NCBI RefSeq assembly: GCF_007833215.1
Contig: NZ_CP042239.1
Coordinates: forward strand, 2,540,001 to 2,604,000
Direction: 5' to 3'
Source of the DNA: Sphingomonas suaedae
GTDB lineage: Bacteria > Pseudomonadota > Alphaproteobacteria > Sphingomonadales > Sphingomonadaceae
DNA length: 64,000 bases
In this document: positions 27,456 to 36,366 of the stretch, piece after piece
Layout of the letters: the number at the start of each line of letters is the position of its first letter
Position numbering within the stretch: position 1 is the first letter of the stretch
Notes under the pieces: model-generated
What the model was told of the DNA's origin: nothing
Database searches by the model: none
Seen by the model: only the letters and a program-made list of their open reading frames with translations
Program-made: the position numbers and the translations under genes

Positions 27456-29033
27456 CTAGCGGGCAGCGCGGCGGAAGGCAATGGCGAGCGCAAGCAACAG
27501 CGTGGCGACGAGCAATGCCGCCCAGTTTCCGGTCCGGGCGAACAGCGTGGGGGGCAGCGCCTCCGGCATCGGCGCCTCGATCGCCTTGGCCTCGCCCATC
27601 CTCGCCGCCGCGACGATCCGGCCGCGCGCGTCGATGATGGCGGAGATACCGGTGGGGGTCGAACGTAGGATCGGCAGCCCTTCCTCGATCGCGCGCATCC
27701 GCGCCTGCGCGAGATGCTGGGGCGGCCCCCAAGCCCCGAACCAGGCATCGTTTGAGGGATTGAACAGGATCGCCGGGCGATTGCCGGGATCGACCGTCTG
27801 GCCGGAGAAGATGATCTCGTAACAAATCTGCATACCGACCTCGCCAAAGCCGGGAACGACCATGGTCTGCGGCCCAGGACCCGGCTCGAAGTCGATCTCC
27901 CCCGACACCAGCCGCGACAGGCCGAGTGGCTGGAGGATCGAGCGCATCGGGAGATACTCGCCATAGGGAACGAGATGCGCTTTGTCGTAGCGGCCGAGGA
28001 TTTCCCCCGCAGCGTCGATTACGAAGACTGAATTGGTTGCGGCGTCGAGCTTCTCATCGCCCTTGAAGAGCAGCGCATTGCCCCCGATCAGCGCGATGTC
28101 TTTCGGTCCCAGCGTGTTTGCGATCATCGTGCGGACGGTGCGGGGATCATTTTTCGCATACCAGGCGGCGGGATAGCCCTCCTCGATCCAGTAATCGACC
28201 GTCCCCTCGGGCCAGACGATCAGGCGCGGGACGGGGCCGCCGGGCAGGATCGTCTCGCGGTCGTTGGACAGGCGGATCAGCTCGCTCAGCGCCTTTTGCG
28301 CATAGCTGCCGTCGAGCACCGTTTCCTGCCCGACATTGGGTTGAAGCACGCGGACGAGCGGTCGGACCGGTGCGGAGTTGGCGGATGGCGTCTGGCGGAT
28401 TTCGATGCTGTTAATCGCGTGGAGGCCGATGGCGATGGCAAGCGCCGCGCCGACAACAGCAGGATAGCGCCACCTGCGCTGGCTCAGCAACAACAACGCA
28501 CCGGCGACCAGGATCGTGACCCCCGACAGCGCATAGGTGCCGACCCATGCGCCCCCCCCCGCGACGCCCGGCACCGGAAGCCAGGCCACACCGAGCGGGT
28601 TCCAAGGGTAGCCGGTGAACAGCACGCCGCGCAGATATTCGGTGACGATCCACGCCGCCGCAGCGACCAGCACAAAGGGAACATCGAGACGCCGTCCCTG
28701 CCCGAATCGCCAGGCGAGACCCATTGCGATGGCCGGATAGACGGCAAGATAGAGCGACAGCAGGACCACTGCGACATAGCCAAGTTCGGCGGGCATCTTG
28801 TCCTGATAGACAAAGGCGTGCTGGATCCAGTTATTGCCAACGGTGAAATGGGCCAGGCCGAACAGCCATCCGCGCAGCAGCGCCGCTTTGAGCGTCGGCG
28901 CCTCATGCGTCAGCCGCAGCAGGATGGCGAGGCAGATCAGCCCAGCGGCCCACCAGTCGAGCGGGGCAAAGGCGGTGGCGGAAACGGCGCCGGTCAGCAG
29001 CGCGATCAGATAGGGTCGGGGCAGCGGAGACAT
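27456..29033 (-). CDS. lnt: Apolipoprotein N-acyltransferase
   Basis: A 525-residue inner-membrane enzyme that adds the third acyl chain to lipoproteins. Residues 1-210 form the membrane part with about six to seven helices; residues 225-500 are a periplasmic nitrilase-like domain with the catalytic triad Glu276 (VWPEGTVD), Lys351 (YDKAHLVPYG) and Cys404 (MQICYEII). A final helix anchors the C-terminus. It is upstream of metK, part of an ancestral phoH-ybeY-corC-lnt-metK order seen in many alphaproteobacteria. Substrates in the window include several lipoproteins. Confidence 0.96.
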   Translation of the reverse strand: MSPLPRPYLIALLTGAVSATAFAPLDWWAAGLICLAILLRLTHEAPTLKAALLRGWLFGLAHFTVGNNWIQHAFVYQDKMPAELGYVAVVLLSLYLAVYPAIAMGLAWRFGQGRRLDVPFVLVAAAAWIVTEYLRGVLFTGYPWNPLGVAWLPVPGVAGGGAWVGTYALSGVTILVAGALLLLSQRRWRYPAVVGAALAIAIGLHAINSIEIRQTPSANSAPVRPLVRVLQPNVGQETVLDGSYAQKALSELIRLSNDRETILPGGPVPRLIVWPEGTVDYWIEEGYPAAWYAKNDPRTVRTMIANTLGPKDIALIGGNALLFKGDEKLDAATNSVFVIDAAGEILGRYDKAHLVPYGEYLPMRSILQPLGLSRLVSGEIDFEPGPGPQTMVVPGFGEVGMQICYEIIFSGQTVDPGNRPAILFNPSNDAWFGAWGPPQHLAQARMRAIEEGLPILRSTPTGISAIIDARGRIVAAARMGEAKAIEAPMPEALPPTLFARTGNWAALLVATLLLALAIAFRRAAR

Positions 29034-29112
29034 CGCAGACCGCTATCGGGCCGGACGGTGACAGATACAAGCGCGCTGCGTATTATGGGGTCAGCACACT
29101 GAAGGACGCGTC

Positions 29113-29415
29113 ATGACCGAGCCCGTTATCGTCGATATTCCGCATAAGCTGGGCCGCGAAACGGCAAGGGCGCGGATCGCCGGCGGGGTGGGAAAGATCG
29201 GGTCGATGTTCCCGGGCGGCGGCAGCGTCGAGGAGCGGTGGGAGGGCGACACGCTCCACTTCACAGTTACTGCAATGGGCCAGAGCGTCGCCAGCCGGCT
29301 AGAAGTGCATGACCGCCATGTCCATGCCGAGGTCGACCTGCCACCAATGCTGGCCCTGTTCGCGGGCAAGATTCGCGAGAAGCTGCAACGCGAAGCACCC
29401 AAGCTGCTCGAATAG
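29113..29415 (+). CDS. Polyhydroxyalkanoic acid system family protein (PHA_gran_rgn)
   Basis: A 100-residue protein starting MTEPVIVDIPHKLGRETAR, with GDTLHFTVTAMGQSVASRLE and the ending FAGKIREKLQREAPKLLE. These features fit the small family annotated as putative polyhydroxyalkanoic acid system proteins, which are often near lnt or metK genes in sphingomonads. No PHA synthase or phasin is in the window, so a PHA role is unsupported here. It is divergent from lnt with an 80-bp gap. Confidence 0.75.
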   Translation: MTEPVIVDIPHKLGRETARARIAGGVGKIGSMFPGGGSVEERWEGDTLHFTVTAMGQSVASRLEVHDRHVHAEVDLPPMLALFAGKIREKLQREAPKLLE

Positions 29416-29462
29416 GGAACCCGTCGTAGGGTAGGCAGTTGGTCGCGGGCGAGGAGAGCCCG

Positions 29463-29894
29463 ATGAACCGCCTGCACCTGATGCTTCCGATGGCGCTAGC
29501 CGTCACCGCCTGTTCCGAGGCGACGCCCGAGCCGCCTCCCGGGGCGGAGGTCGCCGCCAACGGCGTTGCCAGCGTCCCCGGACCGACCCGAACGCCCCAG
29601 GCACTGCCGACCGCATCCGGGCCAGGCACCGCGTTCGGCCTGACTCGTCAGCAACTGGAGGACGCCCATCTGGTCGATACGGTCGGCCGGGAGCTGGGCG
29701 AGGTCGAGCGGATCGAAACCGATGCCTCGGGGGAGGTCACGGCGGCGATTGTCGAGGTCGCCGATACCGATCCCGACCGGCTGGTGCGGTTGCCGATCAC
29801 GCGCCTCACCGCCGTCGCCAATGGCGCCGGGTGGGATTTGCGAGCGATGACCAGCCGCGAGGAGCTGATCGCCATGCCACAGATGGAGCGCTGA
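29463..29894 (+). CDS. PRC-barrel lipoprotein
   Basis: A 143-residue protein with a lipoprotein signal (LHLMLPMALAVTAC, Cys near residue 17), a Pro/Ala-rich linker to about residue 60, and a PRC-barrel-like domain (VDTVGRELGEVERIETDASG, then RLVRLPITRLTAV). PRC barrels bind ligands or other proteins; secreted ones often occur in stress-linked lipoproteins of alphaproteobacteria. The start at 29463 follows GAGGAGAGC. It is followed after two bases by another small lipoprotein gene, so they are probably co-transcribed. Confidence 0.78.
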   Translation: MNRLHLMLPMALAVTACSEATPEPPPGAEVAANGVASVPGPTRTPQALPTASGPGTAFGLTRQQLEDAHLVDTVGRELGEVERIETDASGEVTAAIVEVADTDPDRLVRLPITRLTAVANGAGWDLRAMTSREELIAMPQMER

Positions 29895-29896
29895 CC

Positions 29897-30139
29897 ATGC
29901 GGTCGCGATCCTGGCCCGTCATCGCCGTCGCGATGCTTCTTGCCTCCGGCCTTGGCAGCTGTGCCGGAGCGGTGGCGGGGCATTATACCGTCACCGGTAT
30001 GCTTCCCCTGGGTCCATCGGGGAGCGTTCCCGATTATCTGGCCGAGCGCGAGGCGGCTCGGGCAGTTGCGGCGCCCGTTCCGACGGTTGCGGACGATCAT
30101 CCGCGCTACCTCAACGCCGGCTATTATTCGGTCGATTGA
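29897..30139 (+). CDS. Small lipoprotein
   Basis: An 80-residue protein with signal WPVIAVAMLLASGLGSC and a predicted lipobox Cys near residue 22. The mature part is short: GAVAGHYTVTGMLPLG, an Ala/Arg helix and the ending RYLNAGYYSVD. It starts two bases after the PRC-barrel gene, and its last 16 bases overlap the convergent sugar dehydrogenase gene. No family recognised. Confidence 0.68.
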   Translation: MRSRSWPVIAVAMLLASGLGSCAGAVAGHYTVTGMLPLGPSGSVPDYLAEREAARAVAAPVPTVADDHPRYLNAGYYSVD

Positions 30140-31485
30140 GGCGCCGCCGGAGCGGGGGCGCTCACCCGCCAGATCGTATTGCCGACATCGTCGGCAACCA
30201 GCAGCGCGCCGGTCCCGTCCGCCGTTACGCCGACCGGACGGCCCATCGCCTTGCCCTCGGCGTTGAGAAAGCCGGTGAGGACATCGACCGGCTTCGCATC
30301 GGGGACCGGCAGGCCGCGGGCGCCGAACGGCACGAACACGACCTTGTAGCCCGACGCGGGGACGCGGTTCCACGATCCGTGAAGACCGATAAAGGCACCA
30401 TCGGCATAGGCGTCGCCCAGCTTGAGATCGGTTGCGAAAGTGAGGCCGAGTGGCGCTGTGTGCGGACCTACCGAATAGCTGGGCCGCGCGGTATATTCGC
30501 GCAGATCCTCACGTTCCGGCTGGACGCGCTTGTCGACATAGCCGCCCCAGTAATTCCACGGCCAGCCAAAGAAGCTGCCGAAATTGACCTGGGTCAGATA
30601 GTCGGGCGGGGTGTCGGAGCCGAGCATGTCGCGCTCATTGACCACCGTCCACAACCGTTGTGTGCCGGGATTGAGCGCCATTCCTACAGGATTGCGCAGC
30701 CCCGCGGCGAAGATGCGGAAGGTCTTGCTCGCCGGATCGACCTCCAGAATCGTCGCGCGGTTCTTTTCGGCCTCGAGACCGTTCTCGGCGATGTTGGAGG
30801 CAGAGCCGACGCTGACATAGAGCCGCTTGCCATCGGCGCTGGCGATGACGTCGCGGGTCCAGTGATTGCCCTTGCCGGGCAGGTCGACGACCTTTTCACC
30901 CTTGCCCGTGATCTTCGTTTCCCCGGGCTTGAAGGGGAAGCGGATCAGCGCATTGTGGTTGGCGACGTAGAGCGCCTCGCCGAGCAGCACCATACCGAAC
31001 GGTGATTCGAGCCCGTTGTCGGCGGTAAGCAGCGCCGAGCGCACTTCCGCCACCCCGTCGCCATCGGCGTCGCGGAGCAGGGTGATGCGGTCGGCCGACG
31101 GCACGCCCGCGCCCGCGCGGCCCATCAGCGTCTTCATCACCCAGGCCTTGATCCCGCCCCCCTCGCGCGGGGGCGAGTTGGTTTCGGCAACCAGCACGTC
31201 GCCATTGGGAAGGCGATAGAGCCAGCGGGGATGATCGAGCCCGGTGGCGAAGGCGTTGACCGCCAGCCCCTTGGCCGCAGTCGGTTTCGCACCCTGTGGC
31301 CAACCGATCGCCTCGGCGACGTTGACGGTCGGGAAGGTTTCCGAACGCGGCTGCTCGATCTTGGGCGCCAACCCGGTGACCGCCTCCATCTCGAGCTTCG
31401 CGACATCGGGGCGCGACAGATACCAGAAGACACCGCCGAGAATGACGACGAGCAGGGCAAGGGCGATCAGGAGCTTGCGGGCCAA
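30124..31485 (-). CDS. PQQ-dependent sugar dehydrogenase, sorbosone-dehydrogenase-like
   Basis: A 453-residue protein with an N-terminal signal or anchor helix (LLIALALLVVILGGVFWYL) and a six-bladed propeller. Diagnostic pieces are GLDHPRWLYRLPNGDVLVAE, LYVANHNALIRFPF, FAAGLRNPVGMALNPGT and AFIGLHGSWNR, typical of the soluble glucose/L-sorbosone dehydrogenase (GSDH) family. It should oxidise sugars in the periplasm with PQQ; the substrate is not known and no PQQ biosynthesis gene is present here. It follows corC by three bases on the same strand. Confidence 0.85.
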   Translation of the reverse strand: MARKLLIALALLVVILGGVFWYLSRPDVAKLEMEAVTGLAPKIEQPRSETFPTVNVAEAIGWPQGAKPTAAKGLAVNAFATGLDHPRWLYRLPNGDVLVAETNSPPREGGGIKAWVMKTLMGRAGAGVPSADRITLLRDADGDGVAEVRSALLTADNGLESPFGMVLLGEALYVANHNALIRFPFKPGETKITGKGEKVVDLPGKGNHWTRDVIASADGKRLYVSVGSASNIAENGLEAEKNRATILEVDPASKTFRIFAAGLRNPVGMALNPGTQRLWTVVNERDMLGSDTPPDYLTQVNFGSFFGWPWNYWGGYVDKRVQPEREDLREYTARPSYSVGPHTAPLGLTFATDLKLGDAYADGAFIGLHGSWNRVPASGYKVVFVPFGARGLPVPDAKPVDVLTGFLNAEGKAMGRPVGVTADGTGALLVADDVGNTIWRVSAPAPAAPQSTE

Positions 31486-31488
31486 GGG

Positions 31489-32409
31489 CTATTCCTCGAT
31501 TTCGGCGCGTTGTTCGGGCGGGTGCAGGCGAAGGCGGCGGACGCGGGTGGCATCGGCCTCCAGCACTTCGAGCGTCCAGCCGCTGGGATGCTTCAGGCAC
31601 TCGCCCGCTTCTGGCACATGGCCGGCGAGGATGAAGGCGAGGCCGCCCAGCGTCTCGATGTCCTCCTCCACCTCACCCAGACGGGGATCGATCGCTGCGG
31701 CCACATCCTCGAGTTCTGCGCGGGCATCGGCATCCCAGCCGCCATTGTCGATCGGGACCCACAGGGCTTCGGGCGCGTCGTCATGTTCATCGTCGATCTC
31801 GCCGACGATTTCCTCGACCAGATCCTCGATCGTGATGAGCCCTTCGGTCCCCGAATATTCGTCGAGGACGATGGCGAGGTGCGTGCGGCTGGCCTGCATC
31901 TGGGCCAGCAGGTCGAGCGTCCCCATCGATTGCGGGACATAGAGCGGCTGGCGCATCAGATCGGTGATCTTCGACGGCGGCCCCGCCCCGGCGGCAAGGA
32001 CGGCGAACACATCCTTGATATGGATCATTCCGATCACCCGATCGAGCTTTTCGCGAAAGACCGGCAGGCGGCTGTGGCCCGCTTCGGCGAAGAGCTGGAC
32101 CAGTTCGGCAAAGCTGGTGCCTTCCTCCACCGCGATGACATCGGCGCGGGGGACGCCGACATCGCCCGCATCGCGTTCCCCGAAATGGAGGAGGTTGCGG
32201 AGCATCTTGCGCTCGAGCGGCGACAGATCGCCCTTGATCTGGCCGCTGCCCCCCCGTTCCTCTCCATCCGCCTCGTCGATCGCATCCTCGATGCGTTCAC
32301 GCAGCGTCTCATTGTGGTCGTCGCCGAACAGAAGAGCGCGCAGGCCGCGCCATATTCCGCCCTCGCCGCTACTGTCGCCGTTCCCGTTGCTACTGGGTCC
32401 GTCTGCCAT
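31489..32409 (-). CDS. corC: CorC/HlyC-like CBS transporter-associated protein
   Basis: A 306-residue soluble protein with two CBS domains at about residues 75-190 (ADVIAVEEGTSFAELVQLF and GHSRLPVFREKLDRVIGMIH) and a CorC_HlyC domain at about 215-290 (GWDADARAELEDVAA). In other bacteria the CorC/YbeX family is tied to magnesium/cobalt efflux or to ribosome maintenance, as its constant neighbours ybeY and phoH suggest. It starts eight bases after the ybeY stop. The name corC is by family, and the exact role is unresolved. Confidence 0.85.
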   Translation of the reverse strand: MADGPSSNGNGDSSGEGGIWRGLRALLFGDDHNETLRERIEDAIDEADGEERGGSGQIKGDLSPLERKMLRNLLHFGERDAGDVGVPRADVIAVEEGTSFAELVQLFAEAGHSRLPVFREKLDRVIGMIHIKDVFAVLAAGAGPPSKITDLMRQPLYVPQSMGTLDLLAQMQASRTHLAIVLDEYSGTEGLITIEDLVEEIVGEIDDEHDDAPEALWVPIDNGGWDADARAELEDVAAAIDPRLGEVEEDIETLGGLAFILAGHVPEAGECLKHPSGWTLEVLEADATRVRRLRLHPPEQRAEIEE

Positions 32410-32417
32410 TTTGGGTG

Positions 32418-32927
32418 TTAGTCCTCACGCACCAGATAGGGGTCAGGGATCCCCAAAGTTGCGAGCGCGGCGCGCTCCATCGATTCCATCGCCTCGGCCT
32501 CGGAATCCCCCTGATGGTCATAGCCTAGCAAATGCAGCACGCCATGGACAATCAGATGCGTGGCGTGTTGCTCGACCGAAATGTCCTTTTCTTCGGCCTC
32601 GCGTTCGCAAACACCATGCGCGAGGATAATGTCGCCCAACAGCACCTCTCCATCGTCGCTGTTCTGCGTCATCGATTCGATCAGGTCCGGCTCGATCATC
32701 GGAAAGGAGAGGACGTTGGTCGGCTTGTCCTTCTGCCGATATTGCGCGTTGAGCTGATGCACTTCGGTATCGTCGGTCAGGCGCACGGCGATCTCGATCG
32801 CCGCATCGACGGTCGCAAGATAGCCGAACGGGGTCTGCCCGACCGCAGCGCCCGCAGCCCTGGCGCCAAGCGCATCCCAGTCGAGATCGGGCCAGCCGGG
32901 TTCGGCCTGGACGGCAACATCAAGCAT
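32418..32927 (-). CDS. ybeY: Endoribonuclease YbeY
   Basis: A 169-residue zinc metalloprotein involved in 16S rRNA 3' end maturation and ribosome quality control. The zinc ligands are H128, H132 and H138 in HLIVHGVLHLLGYDH; DKPTNVLSFPM is the other conserved stretch. The ATG at 32927 has GAGG seven bases upstream and overlaps the phoH stop (ATGCTTGA), so translation is probably coupled; a less likely start lies 12 bases upstream. Confidence 0.95.
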   Translation of the reverse strand: MLDVAVQAEPGWPDLDWDALGARAAGAAVGQTPFGYLATVDAAIEIAVRLTDDTEVHQLNAQYRQKDKPTNVLSFPMIEPDLIESMTQNSDDGEVLLGDIILAHGVCEREAEEKDISVEQHATHLIVHGVLHLLGYDHQGDSEAEAMESMERAALATLGIPDPYLVRED

Positions 32928-33936
32928 CGCTGCCCTCATAGGCATTGACGATCCGGCCGACGATCGGGTGGCGGACGACGTCACCGATGCCGAAGCGGAT
33001 CATCTCCAGCCCCTCGATCCCCTCCAGCTTCGCCACCGCATCGTTGAGGCCGCTCGCGGACGGGCCGCCGGGCAGATCGGTCTGTTTGGGGTCGCCGCAC
33101 ACCACCATGCGGCTGTTCTGGCCGAAGCGGGTGAGGAACATCTTCATCTGCATCGGCGTGGTATTCTGCGCCTCGTCGAGGATGACGAACGCGTCGGCGA
33201 GGGTGCGCCCGCGCATGAAGGCGATCGGAGCGATCTCGATCTCCCCCGAAGCGATCCGCCGCTCGACCTGCTCGGCAGGCAGGCAGTCATAGAGCGCGTC
33301 GTAAAGCGGGCGAAGGTACGGATCGACCTTGTCCTTCATATCGCCGGGCAGGAAGCCCAAGCGCTCCCCCGCCTCTACAGCGGGGCGCGACAGGATCAGC
33401 CGCTTGACCGATCCGGTGATGAGCTGGGCCACCGCCTGCGCCACCGCCAGATAGGTCTTGCCCGTCCCCGCCGGGCCGAGCGCGAAGATGATGTCGTTGG
33501 ACACCAACGCACGCATATAGGCCGTCTGGGTCAGCGAGCGCGGGACGATCGTCTTGTTCCGGGTGCGGATCATGATGGGGGGCGTGCCGCCCGCCGAATC
33601 GCCATCGTCATTTTCCGCGCGGACGATGCCGGTGAACATCGGTTCGGAAGACATGGCGATCACCGCGTCGATCAGCCCGGTGTCGATGTCCTCGCCGCGG
33701 ATCACCCGGCTGTGCAGCTCGGTCAGCACCTCGCGGGCATGGGCGACCGCTTCGGCGCTGCCCTCGATCACCACGCGCTGGCCGCGGGCGTGGATATAGA
33801 CGCCAAGCCGTTCCTCCAGCGCCAGGATGTTGCTGTCATATTCGCCGAACAGCTGGGGAAGCAGCTGGGGGCGGTCGAAATTGACCTCTACCCGGGCGCG
33901 CTGGCCGTGCTGGGCGGGGACTGGCTTGCGGCTCAT
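32920..33936 (-). CDS. phoH: PhoH-like ATPase
   Basis: A 338-residue protein with an N-terminal KH-like domain (residues 15-100; ALEERLGVYIHARGQRVVIE) and a PhoH ATPase domain. Walker A is GPAGTGKTYLA, Walker B FVILDEAQN, followed by GDPKQTDLP. In the YbeZ branch, which this matches, the protein partners YbeY in RNA metabolism. The order phoH-ybeY-corC is intact. A start with GGATCGG upstream was kept. The upstream 249-bp gap to the M61 gene likely holds its promoter. Confidence 0.95.
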   Translation of the reverse strand: MSRKPVPAQHGQRARVEVNFDRPQLLPQLFGEYDSNILALEERLGVYIHARGQRVVIEGSAEAVAHAREVLTELHSRVIRGEDIDTGLIDAVIAMSSEPMFTGIVRAENDDGDSAGGTPPIMIRTRNKTIVPRSLTQTAYMRALVSNDIIFALGPAGTGKTYLAVAQAVAQLITGSVKRLILSRPAVEAGERLGFLPGDMKDKVDPYLRPLYDALYDCLPAEQVERRIASGEIEIAPIAFMRGRTLADAFVILDEAQNTTPMQMKMFLTRFGQNSRMVVCGDPKQTDLPGGPSASGLNDAVAKLEGIEGLEMIRFGIGDVVRHPIVGRIVNAYEGSDA

Positions 33937-34185
33937 CCGATCCTTTCAGAAACGCTGAAGTTGACGAAGTTGCGCGCAACGCCCTTCATTCTGTCGCTTT
34001 TGACCTGAATGACGACGCACGGATGACAGATGGCCATTGCAGCCAAACCGGGGTGCAGCGCGGAGGTTCCGTTTCGCATGTCGTGCCGGCGAGGATGGCA
34101 GAGCAACGGCCTGTAGGACAGCATAAATCGATGCCGACGCCGATTGGCCGCCGAAGTGACGCAGTCAGGCAACAGTCGCGCGGCT

Positions 34186-36066
34186 TCAGTCCGCGCCGAG
34201 CCAGGCGCGGCGGAAGGCGCGTTGGGCGGCGTCGGGCGTGCCGCCCGCCTTTTCGAGCGGGACAATGGCAAGCTTCGGGTCGGCGCGCGGGATGATCGTC
34301 GCGCTGCTGGCCCCGGCGCGGTTCGCATAGGCGATGACGACGGGCTGCCCCGGCTTCATCGCGTCGAGCGCGGCGCGCCAATCGGCACGACTGGCGATCC
34401 GCTGGCCGTCGATGGCGACGATCGTGTCGCCGCGGTCGAGGCCGGCGGCGTAGAGCGGGCTGCCGGGAATCGGGATTTCGGCGAGCGTCACCGGATCGTC
34501 GCCGCCGCCGCTGACGTTGGCCGCGCCGATCCATGGCTTGTCCGTATCCGCCGGGCGCAGCACCAGCCCGGCCTGAGCCAGCAGCGGCGCGAAATCGGGC
34601 AGGTCGCTGCTGCGGATATGGGCGTCGAAAAACGCCTTGGCGAAGGCGGGGTCGCGGGTCAGTTCGGCAAGCCCGGCCTGAAGATCGGCGGTTGTATAGG
34701 ATTTGACGGGAGCATAGTCGCGCTGCGCCGCGCCGTTCCGCTTCCACATGTGGCGCATATAGGCGTCGAGATCGGTGTCGAAATGCTGGCGCAGGGTGAG
34801 GTCGAGCGCGAGGGCGATCACCGCGCCATAGGCATAATAGGAGGTGAAGATGCGTTCGTTCACCGGATCGATCGAGGTCGCGGCATCGACAAAGGGCGCG
34901 CGCAGGCTCATCTCCTGCGGCGAGCCATAGCGGCGGCCGGGGCCGTTGACGACATAGTCGAGCGTGCCGGCGAGCCCGGCAAGCGTGGTGTCCAGCGTGG
35001 CCTCCCCGGCCCGCAGGATCGACAACGGGCCGTAATATTGGGTGAAGCCTTCCGCGAACCACAGCGACGGGGTGGGATCGGCGCTGGTGAAGTCGAACGG
35101 CTCGAGCTCGGCCGGGCGCAGCCGCTCGACATTCCAGCTGTGGATGAATTCGTGGCTGAGCGTGCCGAGCTGGGCGAACTTGCCCGTGGCGAGCGAGCGC
35201 GGCTGGCTGATGATGGTCGAGTTGCGGTGCTCCATCCCGTCGCCGCTGATCTGGGGCATGTAATCGGCGATGAAGGTGTAGGTGCCGAAATCGAAGCGCG
35301 GCGCACCGCCCCAGATGCGGATCTGTTCGGCAACCACCGCCTTTGCCTTTCGGGCGAATTCGTCGACGGTTTCGGCGCTGTCCTCGCTGTGCACAGCGAG
35401 GCGGATCGTCTGGGCGGTGGCCCCGGTGCCGATGGTCCATTCGCGTAGCTGGAAGTCCGACAGCTCGGTCGGGCTGTCGAGCAGATACTGGAGGTGCGGC
35501 GCCCAGAAGCTGGTGGTGCTGTCCGCGACCGGGGGCAGCTGAGTCGCGACCTTCCAGCTGGGGTCGGCGGGGCGGAAGGTGACGCGGATCGGGCGGTCGT
35601 CGTAACCGCGCGCCCAGACGAGCGTCGCGGGCATGTTGAGATGCGCGTGGGTCTGATCGATCTGGCTGTAGGTGCCGTCGCCGCGGTCGCCATAAAGGGT
35701 GTAGGAGAAGGTGACGGTGCCGTCATGGCCGGCGACGCGCCAGCTGTACGGATCGGTGCGCTCGATCGGCAGGTCGCGGCCGGCGCCGTCCCTGGCCGAG
35801 ACCGAATAGACGTTCTTGGCAAATTCATGGATCGCGTAGCGGCCGGGCGAGGAACGGGCCATGCGGAATTCGACCGCGCCGGGTTTGAGATCGCGATAGG
35901 TGACCGCGATCCGCGCCTCGCGATGCGCGGCATTGTCGAAGCTGAGGTCGTAGGAGACCGGGGCGTTCGGGCCTGGGTCGCGGGCCTGCTGTGCCTGCAC
36001 CGCGGTGGCGAGCAGCAGCGGCGCGGCGAGGGTGAGGAGGCGGGCGGTCTGGTTGCGGAGCGGCAT
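34186..36066 (-). CDS. M61 family metallopeptidase with C-terminal PDZ domain
   Basis: A 626-residue glycyl-aminopeptidase-type enzyme with a signal peptide (residues 1-26, LLTLAAPLLLATAVQA). The zinc motif is HEFIH at 305-309 with Glu339 in WFAEGFTQYY; the conserved GDGMEH is at 275-280. A PDZ domain at about 530-610 (LYAAGLDRGDTIVAIDGQRI) completes the usual M61 architecture. It probably digests peptides in the periplasm. The start at 36066 follows AGGGATCCCCG. Upstream lies an unusual 11-bp repeat array. Confidence 0.92.
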   Translation of the reverse strand: MPLRNQTARLLTLAAPLLLATAVQAQQARDPGPNAPVSYDLSFDNAAHREARIAVTYRDLKPGAVEFRMARSSPGRYAIHEFAKNVYSVSARDGAGRDLPIERTDPYSWRVAGHDGTVTFSYTLYGDRGDGTYSQIDQTHAHLNMPATLVWARGYDDRPIRVTFRPADPSWKVATQLPPVADSTTSFWAPHLQYLLDSPTELSDFQLREWTIGTGATAQTIRLAVHSEDSAETVDEFARKAKAVVAEQIRIWGGAPRFDFGTYTFIADYMPQISGDGMEHRNSTIISQPRSLATGKFAQLGTLSHEFIHSWNVERLRPAELEPFDFTSADPTPSLWFAEGFTQYYGPLSILRAGEATLDTTLAGLAGTLDYVVNGPGRRYGSPQEMSLRAPFVDAATSIDPVNERIFTSYYAYGAVIALALDLTLRQHFDTDLDAYMRHMWKRNGAAQRDYAPVKSYTTADLQAGLAELTRDPAFAKAFFDAHIRSSDLPDFAPLLAQAGLVLRPADTDKPWIGAANVSGGGDDPVTLAEIPIPGSPLYAAGLDRGDTIVAIDGQRIASRADWRAALDAMKPGQPVVIAYANRAGASSATIIPRADPKLAIVPLEKAGGTPDAAQRAFRRAWLGAD

Positions 36067-36180
36067 CGGGGATCCCTGAGGTTTTGGGGACCGTGGCCGA
36101 GCGGCTGCGTCGTGTCCAGACGGGGCAGTGTTCGGGGGGCGTCCGACGAAGCTGACGAAAAAGCCGGGTTTGCGGCGGCG

Positions 36181-36366
36181 GCGACGGGTTCGCGACCGCG
36201 AGCGGACGGGTTGGCGACGGGATGACACCCGTGGCGCGACAATGGGGCGACACTGACGCGACAGCTGCACGACGGTGAGGCGACGGACTGGCATCCGGAT
36301 TTGAACGGGAGGCGACCGTTTAGCGTCACGGGCACGACGGCGGGGCGACCGGTGCGGGACGGTTGG
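36181..36366. repeat. Array of about 17 helically phased 11-bp repeats (GCGAC core)
   Basis: GCGAC (or ACGAC, GGGAC, GCGTC) recurs at 36181, 36192, 36214, 36236, 36247, 36258, 36269, 36280, 36312, 36323, 36334, 36345 and 36356. All gaps are multiples of 11 except one step of 32. The remaining units (36203, 36225, 36291, 36302) are degenerate. It lies between the M61 start and the HTH gene, and covers the last 40 bases of the HTH gene. Confidence 0.85.

Noticed and set aside
33933..34328. Open frame of 131 codons in the gap between M61 and phoH genes
   Set aside because: Basic, Pro/Arg/Ala-rich translation that partly overlaps the 3' end of the M61 gene; no ribosome site or family signal.
36181..36366. 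CRISPR array or iteron-type origin
   Set aside because: Units are 11 bp without spacers, and no replication initiator or cas gene is nearby.
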